A stretch of 64,000 nt of DNA, from positions 310,001 to 374,000 of the forward strand of contig NZ_NIWW01000003.1 in assembly GCF_002201535.1 (NCBI RefSeq). Reading direction: 5' to 3'. The DNA is from Lacimicrobium sp. SS2-24 (GTDB lineage: Bacteria; Pseudomonadota; Gammaproteobacteria; Enterobacterales; Alteromonadaceae). The position numbers were made by a program, and so were the translations under genes. The stretch's first letter is position 1. Every line of letters starts with the position of its first letter. This document shows positions 31,026-40,337 of the stretch, one piece after another. The notes beneath the pieces are model-generated. The model did not search any database. It was given only the letters and a program-made list of their open reading frames with translations, and had not been told where the DNA came from.

Positions 31026-32477
31026 ATGAGTGAGACCGTTGGCGAAAGCCGCTACACCAAAGAATTGCGTACTCTGATCAGTAAGATCCATGATGTCACG
31101 CCGATAAAAGACTCCTTGTATGAACAGGCTGCCGACTACTTCGCTGCACAGGCTGCCGAGGATGAAAAGTTGGTGCAGTTAAACAGTCAGTTAAAAGCGG
31201 CCACCGAGGCAGACAAGAAAGGCGCTGAGACACGTCAGCAAAAAGCACAACACAATCTCAAGGCCTTTCAGCAAAAACGCAAAGAAAACCGGATTGAACG
31301 ACTACATAGCCTGCTGCAACTGTGCGAGCAGATCCTACATTTGGCAACGGGTAAAGATGAGCAGGAAACCCAACGCCATTGTGCCAGGTTACTGGGTACC
31401 TTGCTCCTGATCACACCCACAGAGAATCGCAAGGTTGGCCAGTTTAATCAGCGCAGCAAACATCTTTACAAGGCCGTGCTGAGCCTACTGTTACTGGAGC
31501 GCATGCTCACCGATAAGCAAATCAGCAACCAATATGTGCTCAAGCATGCTGAACATCGTATCGCGAATCCGAAAGACAAAGACGAACTTGCTACGTGCCC
31601 TTATCGTAACCATGTGCAGATTCCGTTATTAATGACGGCCCTGATGCAGGACGTCGGCCAGTATCATCCTGATGCACAGCGTATTCTTAAAGGCCCTAAC
31701 GGCGATATGAATGAGTTCAGAGTGCTGGAAAAGGAACAGCGTCTTAGTCTGCTCAAGATTAGCTATCAACAGACCCTGACCTACATGAAAACAGGACTGG
31801 GTAAAAACGCCTACGTGGGAAATTCTAAAGAGGAACGGGATGAGTTCAATCAAAATGAAGACGAGAAGCTCAAGTTTATCTTTACCCTGTTAAAGTCCTC
31901 ACTGGATCCCCAACAATCCATCGGCAACCTGCTCAAGGTGCCTCAGGTATATGCCTCTGTTGTATTGTCTACCAAAAGTGTTTACGAGTATGAGTCACTG
32001 CCAAAGGCCGCCATGGTGCTTGAAAAGGCGGCAGAAAAAGGGGCACTGAATAAAACCGCAGTCGACAGTTTTGTGCGTATTGTGGGGTACTTCCCACAAG
32101 GCTTTGGGGTAACCTATATCCCTAAAGATTCCGATCGACGGGATCTCGACCGCTATGAATATGCCATCGTCACCAGCTTGTATCCGAATAACCCTCAGGT
32201 GCCTCATTGTCGCACCGCCACCAAAAGTCTCACCTTTACACAATTCGGTCAGGGCATCCGGGTTGGAACAGAGAATAATCTTTACTACCCACAAGCCCGC
32301 AAAAAGCTGGAGCGCATGAGTAAAGAGCGACTACTGGAGATTCTGAGTAAGCTGGTATCCAATTTCGAAGAGCGTAAAGAGCTGGATCTGTTACCCAAGT
32401 GCTGGCATCCCTATACCTACTTCTCATACGCTAAGCACCAGAATCTGTGGAATAAAAAAGCCACGAAGACCAATTAG
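31026..32477 (+). CDS. uncharacterised protein with a degenerate HD-GYP-like region
   Basis: This is a 483-residue soluble protein with no signal peptide. Residues about 40-90 are Lys- and Gln-rich coiled coil. Residues about 192-260 (YRNHVQIPLLMTALMQDVGQYHP, then ILKGPNGDMNEFRVLEKEQ) resemble the HD-GYP layout of an HD dyad followed by a loop such as LNKPGPLTDEE. Here the dyad reads QD, not HD. A later FVRIVGYFPQGFGVTY near 346-361 resembles the ALGIYPVGTLV stretch found in HD-GYP proteins. The missing metal ligands suggest no phosphodiesterase activity. Family assignment is inference. It stands alone and converges with rsmI. Confidence 0.6.
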   Translation: MSETVGESRYTKELRTLISKIHDVTPIKDSLYEQAADYFAAQAAEDEKLVQLNSQLKAATEADKKGAETRQQKAQHNLKAFQQKRKENRIERLHSLLQLCEQILHLATGKDEQETQRHCARLLGTLLLITPTENRKVGQFNQRSKHLYKAVLSLLLLERMLTDKQISNQYVLKHAEHRIANPKDKDELATCPYRNHVQIPLLMTALMQDVGQYHPDAQRILKGPNGDMNEFRVLEKEQRLSLLKISYQQTLTYMKTGLGKNAYVGNSKEERDEFNQNEDEKLKFIFTLLKSSLDPQQSIGNLLKVPQVYASVVLSTKSVYEYESLPKAAMVLEKAAEKGALNKTAVDSFVRIVGYFPQGFGVTYIPKDSDRRDLDRYEYAIVTSLYPNNPQVPHCRTATKSLTFTQFGQGIRVGTENNLYYPQARKKLERMSKERLLEILSKLVSNFEERKELDLLPKCWHPYTYFSYAKHQNLWNKKATKTN

Positions 32478-32501
32478 ATCCTGCTCAGGGCGGCCACTTT
32501 C

Positions 32502-33353
32502 CTATTGAAGCTGCAACCCAAGTTGATACAGGGCATTTTTCTTCAAACCATAATGGCTTGCGGTAATGGCAGCAGCCTTTTTAAGTGGCAGTTCTTTCGT
32601 CAGGCTCATCAAGAGGTTAATCGCCTCATCCGGCATTTTACCGCTCTCTTCTTCACCTGGCCCTACCATCAGCACAAACTCACCTTTTTGGTGCACAGGG
32701 TCGGCCTGCAGCCACGTCGCCACTTCTGCAGCCGGGCCCTTTTTAAAGGTCTCAAAGGTCTTGGTCAGCTCCTTCGCCAGTACCAGAGTACGGTCTTCTC
32801 CGACCTCTTCAATTAATAATAAGACGGTGTCCAGTATCCGTCTTGGCGCCTCATAAAACACCGCTGTGCCCTTTGCATTTTTCAGACGGGATAACTGTTC
32901 GCGGCGAGCCATCTCTTTTACTGGCAAAAAACCATAGAAAGCAAACTGATCGGTGGGTAAACCACTGGCACACAGCGCCGCAATCAGAGCGCATGCTCCG
33001 GGAATCGGTACGACCCGGATGCCTTGTGAGCGGCAAAGGTTGACCAGATGGTAGCCTGGGTCGCTGATCAACGGCGTCCCGGCATCACTGATCAGGGCAA
33101 TGTCCAGCCCTTGTTGAAGCTTAACCAGTAATTGCTGTGCTCTCTGGGCCTCATTGTGATCATGCAAAGATAACAAGCGAGCAGAAATACGATAGTGATC
33201 CAACAGCCCTTTGCTATGGCGTGTGTCCTCAGCCGCAATCACTGCGACCTGCTGGAGAATCTGCAGGCCCCTTTGACTGATATCTGCCAAATTGCCGATT
33301 GGCGTGGCGACTATGTATAACGTTCCGACATCCGGCGCAGATTCTGTGCTCAC
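32502..33353 (-). CDS. rsmI: 16S rRNA (cytidine-1402-2'-O)-methyltransferase RsmI
   Basis: RsmI methylates the ribose of C1402, complementing RsmH. The 283-residue tetrapyrrole-methylase-fold enzyme has the N-terminal LYIVATPIGNLADIS, IAAEDTRHSKGLL, ISDAGTPLISDPG, PGACALIAAL and FYGFLP motifs, and ends in the RsmI C-terminal region (LPLKKAAAITASHYGLKKNALY). It is divergent from lpoA, the usual arrangement in gammaproteobacteria. Confidence 0.97.
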   Translation of the reverse strand: MSTESAPDVGTLYIVATPIGNLADISQRGLQILQQVAVIAAEDTRHSKGLLDHYRISARLLSLHDHNEAQRAQQLLVKLQQGLDIALISDAGTPLISDPGYHLVNLCRSQGIRVVPIPGACALIAALCASGLPTDQFAFYGFLPVKEMARREQLSRLKNAKGTAVFYEAPRRILDTVLLLIEEVGEDRTLVLAKELTKTFETFKKGPAAEVATWLQADPVHQKGEFVLMVGPGEEESGKMPDEAINLLMSLTKELPLKKAAAITASHYGLKKNALYQLGLQLQ

Positions 33354-33437
33354 GTGTTAACCCTTTGATTGTGTTCCCGCAAGCCACATCATAAACTAGC
33401 AGCCATGATATTTCGCCAGGAAGTTGAAACACTGCCA

Positions 33438-35222
33438 ATGCTAAATTTGCGTAATCTGACAGTATGCCTCACGATCACCTTGTTGAGTGCCTGTGCTTCG
33501 GCACCTGACACCCGGGTTAGGGATCGGGTAACAGAGCTACCACAATCCCCCCGACAGTCGGAAACAGTCAGTGCTGAAGAGCTCTATGCAAAGGCCAGGC
33601 AGGCACCCGCACCTCAACAGGCGGGACTGTTATTGCAGGCAGTTAAAGCCTGGCATCAGGAAGGGCGCTGTGAGACGGTGTTAAAGGTGCTAAGGCCCTT
33701 GCTGCCAGAACTGCGTGACAACCTCGAAGTTGATCAGGCCAGGTTATTAAGAAGTGAATGCTTACTTGAGTTGGAAAAACCGGAACTGGCGGCAGCCAGT
33801 CTGGAAAAAGTGAGCAGGCAGTTACAAATTCTGCCCGCCAGACTGAAACTCAGCGCGGCCCTGGCAACCTATCGCAGAGACTATCTGTCAGCGGCCAATG
33901 ATTTAGCGGAATTGCTAAGCCTGGATCCTGCTGCGGCAGACACTCTTTATCCACAAATATGGTCGTTACTGGAAAAAGTAGATAGTCAGCCACTGCGCAC
34001 CACAGTAACAACCTCAGATTATTTGTCTCCCTGGATGGAACTCAGTCACATCAGTCGCCAGGCACCGGTAAGTGACCTGCAATGGCAAGTGGAACAATGG
34101 CAGCAACGTTATCCTGACCTGCCCCTGCCGAGATCTTTACAACAACTCCAGCAACCCTATGCGCCACAAAGGGTTGCCGTTATCCTGCCCCTATCGGGGC
34201 GTCTTGGCAATCAGGGACAAGCCTTGAAAGAAGGCATGCTGGCGGCCTATTTTGTAAACTCCCAAACAGATAAGCCTCAACTGAGCTTTTATGATTCCGT
34301 CTTGCTCGACGAAACCCGGGTCCAGCAACTGGCATTAGAACATGACTTCGTCATTGGTCCGCTACTCAGAGAGAATATTCCGACAATCCTCAGCCAATTG
34401 CCCGAGTCCACCCCTGCCCTGATGCTCAACAGGGTAGAGACAGAGAATCCGGCTCCTCATCATTACTTCTATTCGCTGGCGCCGGAAGATGAGGCCGAGC
34501 AACTTGCCAGCTACTTGCACAGCGAAGGCTATGGGATGCCGGTATTAATAACGACAGGCAGGCCTCTATATGAACGCATGGCGGAACATTTCATCCAACA
34601 GTGGCAGAAACTGGAACGTCGGCGCCCCAAGCTGTTTACCTTCACAGACAATAAAAGTATGCGCGAAGCGGTGGATGCAGTACTCAGCATCGACCAGAGT
34701 GAACGACGCATCCGGGTGGTCGAGCGGTTGGTCAATAAGGAAGTGTATAGCTTTGCCCGTAATCGACGTGACGTGGATGCCATCGTGGTCTTTGCCAATC
34801 CGTCACAAACCGAATTACTTAACCCCATGATCGAATCCAGCATCAGTCCCTTTGCCAGTATTATCCCTGTGTTTGCCAGCAGTCGCAGCTTTAGCCAGGA
34901 ACTCAGCAACAACAGCCTAAGGGATCTGCGCAACCTGGTTTTCGTGGACATGCCATGGATGTTGCCGGGCAAAAACAGTGAATTCAAAGCAACGGCAAAC
35001 GCATTATGGCCGGATCGTAACGACAGTCAGAACCGGTTGTTTGCCATGGGCTACGATGCCTATAACCTTGTGCCTGACCTGATGCCACTGCGTCAGCTTA
35101 AGGGGCGTTTCGTGCAGGGGCTGACCGGGGAGTTGACTCTGGATCGGATGCATCGCGTGATCCGCCGTCTGCCTTTCGGTAAAATTGAACAGGACAGGGT
35201 TGTGGCCTTTGAGGGAAATTAA
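33438..35222 (+). CDS. lpoA: outer-membrane lipoprotein activator of PBP1A, LpoA
   Basis: LpoA reaches through the peptidoglycan to stimulate PBP1A. The 594-residue protein begins with a lipoprotein signal (CLTITLLSACAS; lipobox LSAC). It has an N-terminal helical TPR-like domain to about residue 240 and a C-terminal periplasmic-binding-protein-like domain starting around QRVAVILPLSGRLGNQGQAL. It is shorter than E. coli LpoA (about 680). I preferred the ATG at 33438 because it gives a compact lipoprotein signal; in-frame ATGs at 33405 and further upstream are possible. It begins the lpoA-yraN-diaA-dolP series. Confidence 0.93.
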   Translation: MLNLRNLTVCLTITLLSACASAPDTRVRDRVTELPQSPRQSETVSAEELYAKARQAPAPQQAGLLLQAVKAWHQEGRCETVLKVLRPLLPELRDNLEVDQARLLRSECLLELEKPELAAASLEKVSRQLQILPARLKLSAALATYRRDYLSAANDLAELLSLDPAAADTLYPQIWSLLEKVDSQPLRTTVTTSDYLSPWMELSHISRQAPVSDLQWQVEQWQQRYPDLPLPRSLQQLQQPYAPQRVAVILPLSGRLGNQGQALKEGMLAAYFVNSQTDKPQLSFYDSVLLDETRVQQLALEHDFVIGPLLRENIPTILSQLPESTPALMLNRVETENPAPHHYFYSLAPEDEAEQLASYLHSEGYGMPVLITTGRPLYERMAEHFIQQWQKLERRRPKLFTFTDNKSMREAVDAVLSIDQSERRIRVVERLVNKEVYSFARNRRDVDAIVVFANPSQTELLNPMIESSISPFASIIPVFASSRSFSQELSNNSLRDLRNLVFVDMPWMLPGKNSEFKATANALWPDRNDSQNRLFAMGYDAYNLVPDLMPLRQLKGRFVQGLTGELTLDRMHRVIRRLPFGKIEQDRVVAFEGN

Positions 35223-35568
35223 GCAACGCCTGTCGGCAATATTGGGACAAGATGCTGAGACCCGGGCCTGCAAATACCTTCAGACTCAGGGACTGCAACT
35301 GGTGATAAAAAACTATCGCTGTCGGTCGGGCGAAATCGATTTAATCATGCAGGATCACCATGAATGGGTATTTGTTGAAGTGAAATATCGTTCTCGCACC
35401 CACTTCGGACACCCTGCAGAATACTTTGATACAAAAAAACGCAGGAAATTTGAATCGGCCATGTTTCAATATATGCAGCAAAAAGGGCTGAATCCGGCAC
35501 TCGTTCCTCACAGAATTGATCTCATTGCCATCACCGGCAAACACATCCAATGGATAAAACAATTATGA
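35185..35568 (+). CDS. yraN: YraN family (UPF0102) nuclease-fold protein
   Basis: YraN proteins have an endonuclease-like fold with the signature GEIDLIM and VFVEVKYR, both present in this 127-residue protein (acidic residues at about 50, 52 and 65). The cellular role is not settled. The start is uncertain: no ATG exists before the conserved core, and the TTG at 35185, which overlaps lpoA by 38 bp, or later TTG codons at 35200 and 35209 could be used. The stop overlaps the diaA start by 4 bp (ATGA). Confidence 0.88.
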   Translation: MNRTGLWPLREIKQRLSAILGQDAETRACKYLQTQGLQLVIKNYRCRSGEIDLIMQDHHEWVFVEVKYRSRTHFGHPAEYFDTKKRRKFESAMFQYMQQKGLNPALVPHRIDLIAITGKHIQWIKQL

Positions 35569-36161
35569 TAGATGCGATCAGAGACAGCTTTACTGAGAGT
35601 ATACAAACCAAGATCGCCGCCATCGAAGTGCTGCCTGAAGCCATAGAAAAAGCAACCTATATGATGGTTCAGGCCCTGATTTCCGGAAACAAAATCCTTT
35701 GTTGTGGATGTGGACGTTCCGCTATGGATGCGCAGCAATTTGCATCACTTTTGCTTACCCGCTTTGAAGGGGATCGCCCTAGCCTGCCTGCGCTGGCCTT
35801 ATCGAGTGACGCTGCCACGTTAAGCTCTGCAGCTGAAACCCATAGCCATAATGAAATATATTCCCGTCAAATCCGGGCATTGGGTCAGGGTAGCGATATC
35901 TTGTTGGCCATCTCTGTAGACGGCAATTCACGCAATATTATTATGGCCATGGAGGCTGCACTGAATCGCGATATGAGCATTATCGCGCTAACAGGACAGG
36001 ATGGTGGTGAGATGGCCGGTCTGCTCGGACCCAATGATTTGGAAATCCGGGTGCCTTCCAATAAGCCCCAGCGAACTCAGGAGGTGCATCAGCTGGTCAT
36101 TCACACTCTTTGCACTGGTATTGATAATTGTCTTTTCCCCGAACATAGCGGAGATGAATAA
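35565..36161 (+). CDS. diaA: DnaA initiator-associating protein DiaA (SIS domain)
   Basis: In E. coli DiaA binds DnaA as a homotetramer and promotes timely replication initiation. The 198-residue protein aligns along its length with it: [46 protein letters not shown]-type and [14 protein letters not shown] blocks. The sugar-phosphate loop reads [11 protein letters not shown] where E. coli has CGNGTSAANAQ, so that pocket has changed. I use the ATG at 35565, overlapping the yraN stop, rather than an ATG five codons upstream. Confidence 0.92.
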   Translation: MIDAIRDSFTESIQTKIAAIEVLPEAIEKATYMMVQALISGNKILCCGCGRSAMDAQQFASLLLTRFEGDRPSLPALALSSDAATLSSAAETHSHNEIYSRQIRALGQGSDILLAISVDGNSRNIIMAMEAALNRDMSIIALTGQDGGEMAGLLGPNDLEIRVPSNKPQRTQEVHQLVIHTLCTGIDNCLFPEHSGDE

Positions 36162-36735
36162 GGTGAAAAAAATAACCCTGTTACCCCTACTACTGATCTG
36201 TCTGGTTTTGCTGCAAGGATGTGCTGCAGTTGTTGTTGGAGCCGGTGTTGGTGCGGCTGCGGTTGCCCATGATCGGCGTACAGTAGGAACACAGTTAGAT
36301 GACAAGACTTTAACGTCTCGCATCAACACGGCTCTGAATGAAAATGCCAACCTGAAAAAATACGCTCATATCAATGCCTATGTTTTCAACGGCGTGACAT
36401 TACTGGTAGGTCAGGCGCCCAATGACGATTTAAAGCGCCAGGCGCAGCAGGTTGCCGAATCTCTTCCCCATGTAACCAAGTTGCACAACCAGATACGCAT
36501 CGGCTCGCCAACAGTCACCTCAACCCGCACCCATGATATCTGGCTGGCCACCAAAGTCCGCAGTGTATTACTCACCGATAAATCCGTTGATGGGCTGCAT
36601 ATTAAAGTCATTGTTGAAGACTCTGAAGTCTTCTTAATGGGTCTGGTTACGCGCCAGGAGTCGAATCAAGCGGTGGAAGTGGCTCGCAACATCGATGGCG
36701 TGGCGCGTGTGGTCAAAGCATTCGAGTATCTTTAG
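36154..36735 (+). CDS. dolP: outer-membrane lipoprotein DolP (dual BON domain)
   Basis: DolP (YraP) is a division-site lipoprotein important for outer-membrane integrity. The 193-residue protein has a lipoprotein signal ending LLQGCAA, then [19 protein letters not shown], a first BON domain (about 60-120) and a second (about 130-190) with DTW-like [16 protein letters not shown] and [11 protein letters not shown]. Starts at ATG 36154 or GTG 36163 are both possible; GGAG at 36150 is better spaced for the GTG. It overlaps the diaA stop by 8 bp. Confidence 0.93.
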   Translation: MNKVKKITLLPLLLICLVLLQGCAAVVVGAGVGAAAVAHDRRTVGTQLDDKTLTSRINTALNENANLKKYAHINAYVFNGVTLLVGQAPNDDLKRQAQQVAESLPHVTKLHNQIRIGSPTVTSTRTHDIWLATKVRSVLLTDKSVDGLHIKVIVEDSEVFLMGLVTRQESNQAVEVARNIDGVARVVKAFEYL

Positions 36736-37082
36736 AGAATTAGTATTCCAAAAAGAACAATATTTATGCAAAAAGATATAAGCACATCCACCCAATACGT
36801 AAATAAATCATTCCAGTTTTTTAGGGTATAGCTTTACATCGGCCAGTTGAATGGTTCTTTCCTAACTAAGTGCGCCTGTGCCTAGGGGCGCACTTTGATC
36901 TTCAGCCTTAAAATTACATTTTTTTACAAATGTGTTTCGGGATATTGAATTCTTGAACCATTCGTAATAAAAACGTAATTGTGGTGTCTGACTGCTCCTA
37001 CCACTTCTGTGGCATCAGTCGGATTACAAAATAAAAAAGCACACCAACAACCAGTTGGGTCAATGTATTCCAGGGAAACACT
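36736..37082. other. 347-bp intergenic region before the TonB receptor gene
   Basis: I see no gene here. A 9-bp inverted repeat AAGTGCGCC/GGCGCACTT (36868-36895) may end the dolP transcript, though no strong T tract follows on the plus strand. A possible promoter for the receptor gene is TTGAAT (36945-36950), 17 bp, TAAAAA (36968-36973), giving a leader of about 100 nt. The ribosome binding site is CCAGGGAAA just before the ATG at 37083. Confidence 0.45.
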
Positions 37083-40000
37083 ATGATAAGAAAAAGCAAA
37101 GTCGCGAAGGCGATTCAATACTCATTGCTGCTAAGCTCCATGGCCATTGCGCCGGGTGCTCTGGCTCAGGCAGAAGATTTACTTGAAGAAGAGACGCTCG
37201 AAGAAGAGCCGGTAGAAAAAGTGGTCATTACCGGTTCCCGTATTCGCCGCGCCGAATTCTCCAGTGCCTCCCCCATCCAGGTCATCGATGGTGAAGTGTC
37301 AAGAGAACTGGGTTTGTTTAATGCCGAAGACATGTTGCAAACCAGCACACAGGCTTCAGGCCTGCAAATTGACAACAGTTTTGGCGGTTTTGTACTGGAT
37401 AACGGTCCGGGAAGCTCTACCATTGGTTTTCGTGGACTGGGCGCAGCAAGAACCCTGGTGCTGATGAATGGTCGCCGTATTGCACCTGCTGGTGTAGGCG
37501 GTGCCCCCGTAGCGGCCGATCTCAACCTGATTCCGGGTGTGATGATCGACAGAGTTGAGAACCTTTTTGACGGTGCATCAACGGTTTATGGTTCAGACGC
37601 CATTGCTGGCGTGGCCAACATCATCCTGCGTCAGGATGTGGAAGGATTCGAATTTGAAGGGTCTTATTCCAACCCTGAAGCCGGTGGCGGTGAAGAAGAG
37701 ATCTTCTCACTCATGTACGGTAAAACCTCTGACAAGTGGTCCTTTACCATTGGTGCTGAATACAACAATCAGCGCAGACAGTCTATTGCTCAGAACGCTT
37801 TCACCGGAGAGTGTACCGAGCTCCATTATGAAGATGAGCAGGGTAACATTCTGTCCGAATACCGTGGTTTGGCTCCATCAGCGTTGCCAGACGACGCCTG
37901 TGATATCTTCCCCTTGACCAACCGTGTATTTTTTAACAACTTTTACGGAAGCTTGTATTACACGCCCGGAAGCACCAATACCGGTATCGATAACTTCACT
38001 GAAACCGGTATCCCATTCAGCCTTGTCGGCTTCCACCCTAGCTGGATAGCGGTCGATGACAACGGAGATGGCATTGCCGATGCGGGAATCGTTGACGGCA
38101 ATGGCGATGGCTTGCAGGATATTTCCTTCAAAGACCCCTTCTACGCTTATGGTCGCAGTGACTATTACCGTTCTGGAGACTTTATCAGTGCCAACAAGCG
38201 CTACTCTGTGATGGTTAATGGTGATTACAGCTTCGGCGATGATAACGACACCAGAGCCTTCTTCGAAGGTCTGTATGCCAAAAGAAATTCTGACTCCTTT
38301 AGCCCCGGTGGCCAGTTCTTCCCGGTGGTACCGGCTTCTAACCCCTACAACCCTTGCGGTATCTATGCTGAACAAGACTGTCTGTCCTTCCTGGGTGTAC
38401 AGGGCGGTCGGGTTCTGGCGCAGCCTATTCTTAACATCCGCGGTGATCGCGACCAGAGCGACGTAGATGTCTCTCAATATCGCCTGTTAGCCGGCCTGGA
38501 AGGTAACATCGGCGCCCTGGATGACCTCGGCATGGGTAACTGGGTGTATGAAGTGCATGCAGCATACAGCTCGTCAACGGGTGAAAATACCATTCAGGGT
38601 GTTCACAGAGGACGATTAAGCAACTCACTGAACACCTCAGTACTCAATGACGACGGCAGCATTACCTGTGGTAACGGCTCCGATGGTTGTGTACCGGTAA
38701 ACCTGTTTGCTCCTAACATCTATCAGGAAGGTGGCGGTACTTTCACCGATGCAGAGGCTGCGTACCTGTTTACTGATCGCTATATGGAAACCAAAGTTAA
38801 GCAAACCATGTTCAGCGGCTTTATTACCGGTGACTTGTTGAGCTTGCCATGGAACGATGAAATTGTACCGATCGTACTGGGTGCCGAGTTCCGTAAAGAC
38901 GAAATTGAATCAAACCCCAACGAAGCAACTTCTGAGGGCCTCATCCAGCACTACTTCTCAGATAAGGGAGCCGATGGTTCGCGTAATCTGAGGGAAATCT
39001 TCACTGAATTTGAACTGCCGCTGGTACGTGGTCACAAATTTGCCGAAGAGCTGACAGTGACCGCGTCTGGTCGCTGGACAGATGAGAGCTACTACGACCC
39101 TGCTACGACGTACAGCCTGAAAACTGTCTATCGTCCGGTAGAGTGGTTTACACTGCGCGGCACCAAGGGAACCTCGTATCGTGCGCCTAACTTGCGCGAG
39201 CGCTTCCTGAACGGCACCACAGGGTTTAATGATGTAACCGATCCTTGCGTTGTACCTACCGCGGCAAGAGACGGTGACCCATTAGATCCAAACGCCTTAC
39301 CTACTTACAATGCAGGCAACGACACCCGCCAGCAGCGTGTACTTAATGCCTGTATCGCCAACGGTGTTGATCCTACCTCCCTGGGTATTGGTAGTGCGCA
39401 AAATACCTACACGCCTCAGGTCAACGTGGAAATCAGCACGGGTGGCTCTGAGACACTCAGTGAAGAGAACTCAACCGCTAAAACATGGGGTCTGGTATTT
39501 GAACAGCCCTTCAGTGATGCCTTTGATCTGACCTTGTCAGCTACCTGGTATGACATTGAAATCGTAAACGCTGTGGTAGAGCCGGGTAACCAGTACATTG
39601 TTGATCAGTGCTACGACAACCCTGACATACCTGATGGCAGCAGCGGTTTCTGTAGCCGTATTACCCGTGAAGCAAACGGTGATATGACACTGCTGGATGC
39701 CAGCTTTATCAACGCCGGGCTGGAAACCTCCAGGGGTATCGATTACAACGTCTACTATAGTCAGGACTTTATTGTTGGTGAGAAAACCCTGGGCGTGACC
39801 TTTGACCTGTTAGCCACCAACATGAAAGAACAGATGTTTGATATTCTGGGCTCAGTTGATGACAACGTGGGTGAGCCGGCATTCCCTGAATGGCGCGCCA
39901 ATTCACGCCTGTCACTCGAATACAGTGACTTCCGTGTTAGCTGGATCACCCGCTTTATTCAGGGTGGTGAGCTGGATGATCCAGAAGAGTTCGACCCGAC

Positions 40001-40253
40001 CAATGCGGCGTGTGATGGCCTCAACATAGGTTGCCGTCCTGTACCCTATACAGAAGACTACTATCGTCACGATGTTGCTGTGAACTACACACAAGACAAC
40101 TACAGCGTGACCTTTGGTATCCGTAACGTCTTCGATGAAGCACCATCGAAAGCTGACGATGACGGTGTGTTCTCTGTGCACAACATCCCACTGGGTATTG
40201 GCTATGACCTCTTCGGTCGTACTGCCTACTTGAACTTCGGTATGAATTTTTAA
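37083..40253 (+). CDS. large TonB-dependent outer-membrane receptor
   Basis: This 1056-residue receptor has a Sec signal peptide ending at about ALAQA (29), an acidic linker, a TonB-box-like segment VEKVVITGSRIRR, a plug domain (SPIQVIDGEV through TIGFRGLGAARTLVLMNGRR and GASTVYGSDAIAGVANIIL) and a beta-barrel ending in the aromatic signature RTAYLNFGMNF. It has the length and style of the Xanthomonas/Alteromonadales receptors for oligomers or peptides. An extracellular-loop region at about 325-346 contains tandem DxNxDG motifs (DDNGDG and DGNGDG), typical of calcium-binding loops. The S9 peptidase that follows suggests peptide uptake, but the substrate is inferred. Confidence 0.93.
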   Translation: MIRKSKVAKAIQYSLLLSSMAIAPGALAQAEDLLEEETLEEEPVEKVVITGSRIRRAEFSSASPIQVIDGEVSRELGLFNAEDMLQTSTQASGLQIDNSFGGFVLDNGPGSSTIGFRGLGAARTLVLMNGRRIAPAGVGGAPVAADLNLIPGVMIDRVENLFDGASTVYGSDAIAGVANIILRQDVEGFEFEGSYSNPEAGGGEEEIFSLMYGKTSDKWSFTIGAEYNNQRRQSIAQNAFTGECTELHYEDEQGNILSEYRGLAPSALPDDACDIFPLTNRVFFNNFYGSLYYTPGSTNTGIDNFTETGIPFSLVGFHPSWIAVDDNGDGIADAGIVDGNGDGLQDISFKDPFYAYGRSDYYRSGDFISANKRYSVMVNGDYSFGDDNDTRAFFEGLYAKRNSDSFSPGGQFFPVVPASNPYNPCGIYAEQDCLSFLGVQGGRVLAQPILNIRGDRDQSDVDVSQYRLLAGLEGNIGALDDLGMGNWVYEVHAAYSSSTGENTIQGVHRGRLSNSLNTSVLNDDGSITCGNGSDGCVPVNLFAPNIYQEGGGTFTDAEAAYLFTDRYMETKVKQTMFSGFITGDLLSLPWNDEIVPIVLGAEFRKDEIESNPNEATSEGLIQHYFSDKGADGSRNLREIFTEFELPLVRGHKFAEELTVTASGRWTDESYYDPATTYSLKTVYRPVEWFTLRGTKGTSYRAPNLRERFLNGTTGFNDVTDPCVVPTAARDGDPLDPNALPTYNAGNDTRQQRVLNACIANGVDPTSLGIGSAQNTYTPQVNVEISTGGSETLSEENSTAKTWGLVFEQPFSDAFDLTLSATWYDIEIVNAVVEPGNQYIVDQCYDNPDIPDGSSGFCSRITREANGDMTLLDASFINAGLETSRGIDYNVYYSQDFIVGEKTLGVTFDLLATNMKEQMFDILGSVDDNVGEPAFPEWRANSRLSLEYSDFRVSWITRFIQGGELDDPEEFDPTNAACDGLNIGCRPVPYTEDYYRHDVAVNYTQDNYSVTFGIRNVFDEAPSKADDDGVFSVHNIPLGIGYDLFGRTAYLNFGMNF

Positions 40254-40275
40254 TTAATACCGATTAGCAGGTTAA

Positions 40276-40313
40276 ATAGCACCAATTGTCTTACAGTTGG
40301 TGCTATTTTTTTT
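40276..40313 (+). terminator. terminator after the TonB receptor gene
   Basis: A 10-bp perfect stem ATAGCACCAA/TTGGTGCTAT is followed by a run of eight T. It lies between the receptor and the S9 peptidase genes, so the peptidase needs readthrough or its own promoter. Confidence 0.88.
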
Positions 40314-40337
40314 CACTCAACACTAAAAGAGCAAGTC

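Noticed and set aside
33949-33957. DnaA-box-like TTATCCACA near diaA
   Set aside because: A single match inside the lpoA coding sequence, with no cluster of boxes and no AT-rich region, so it is not evidence for an origin.
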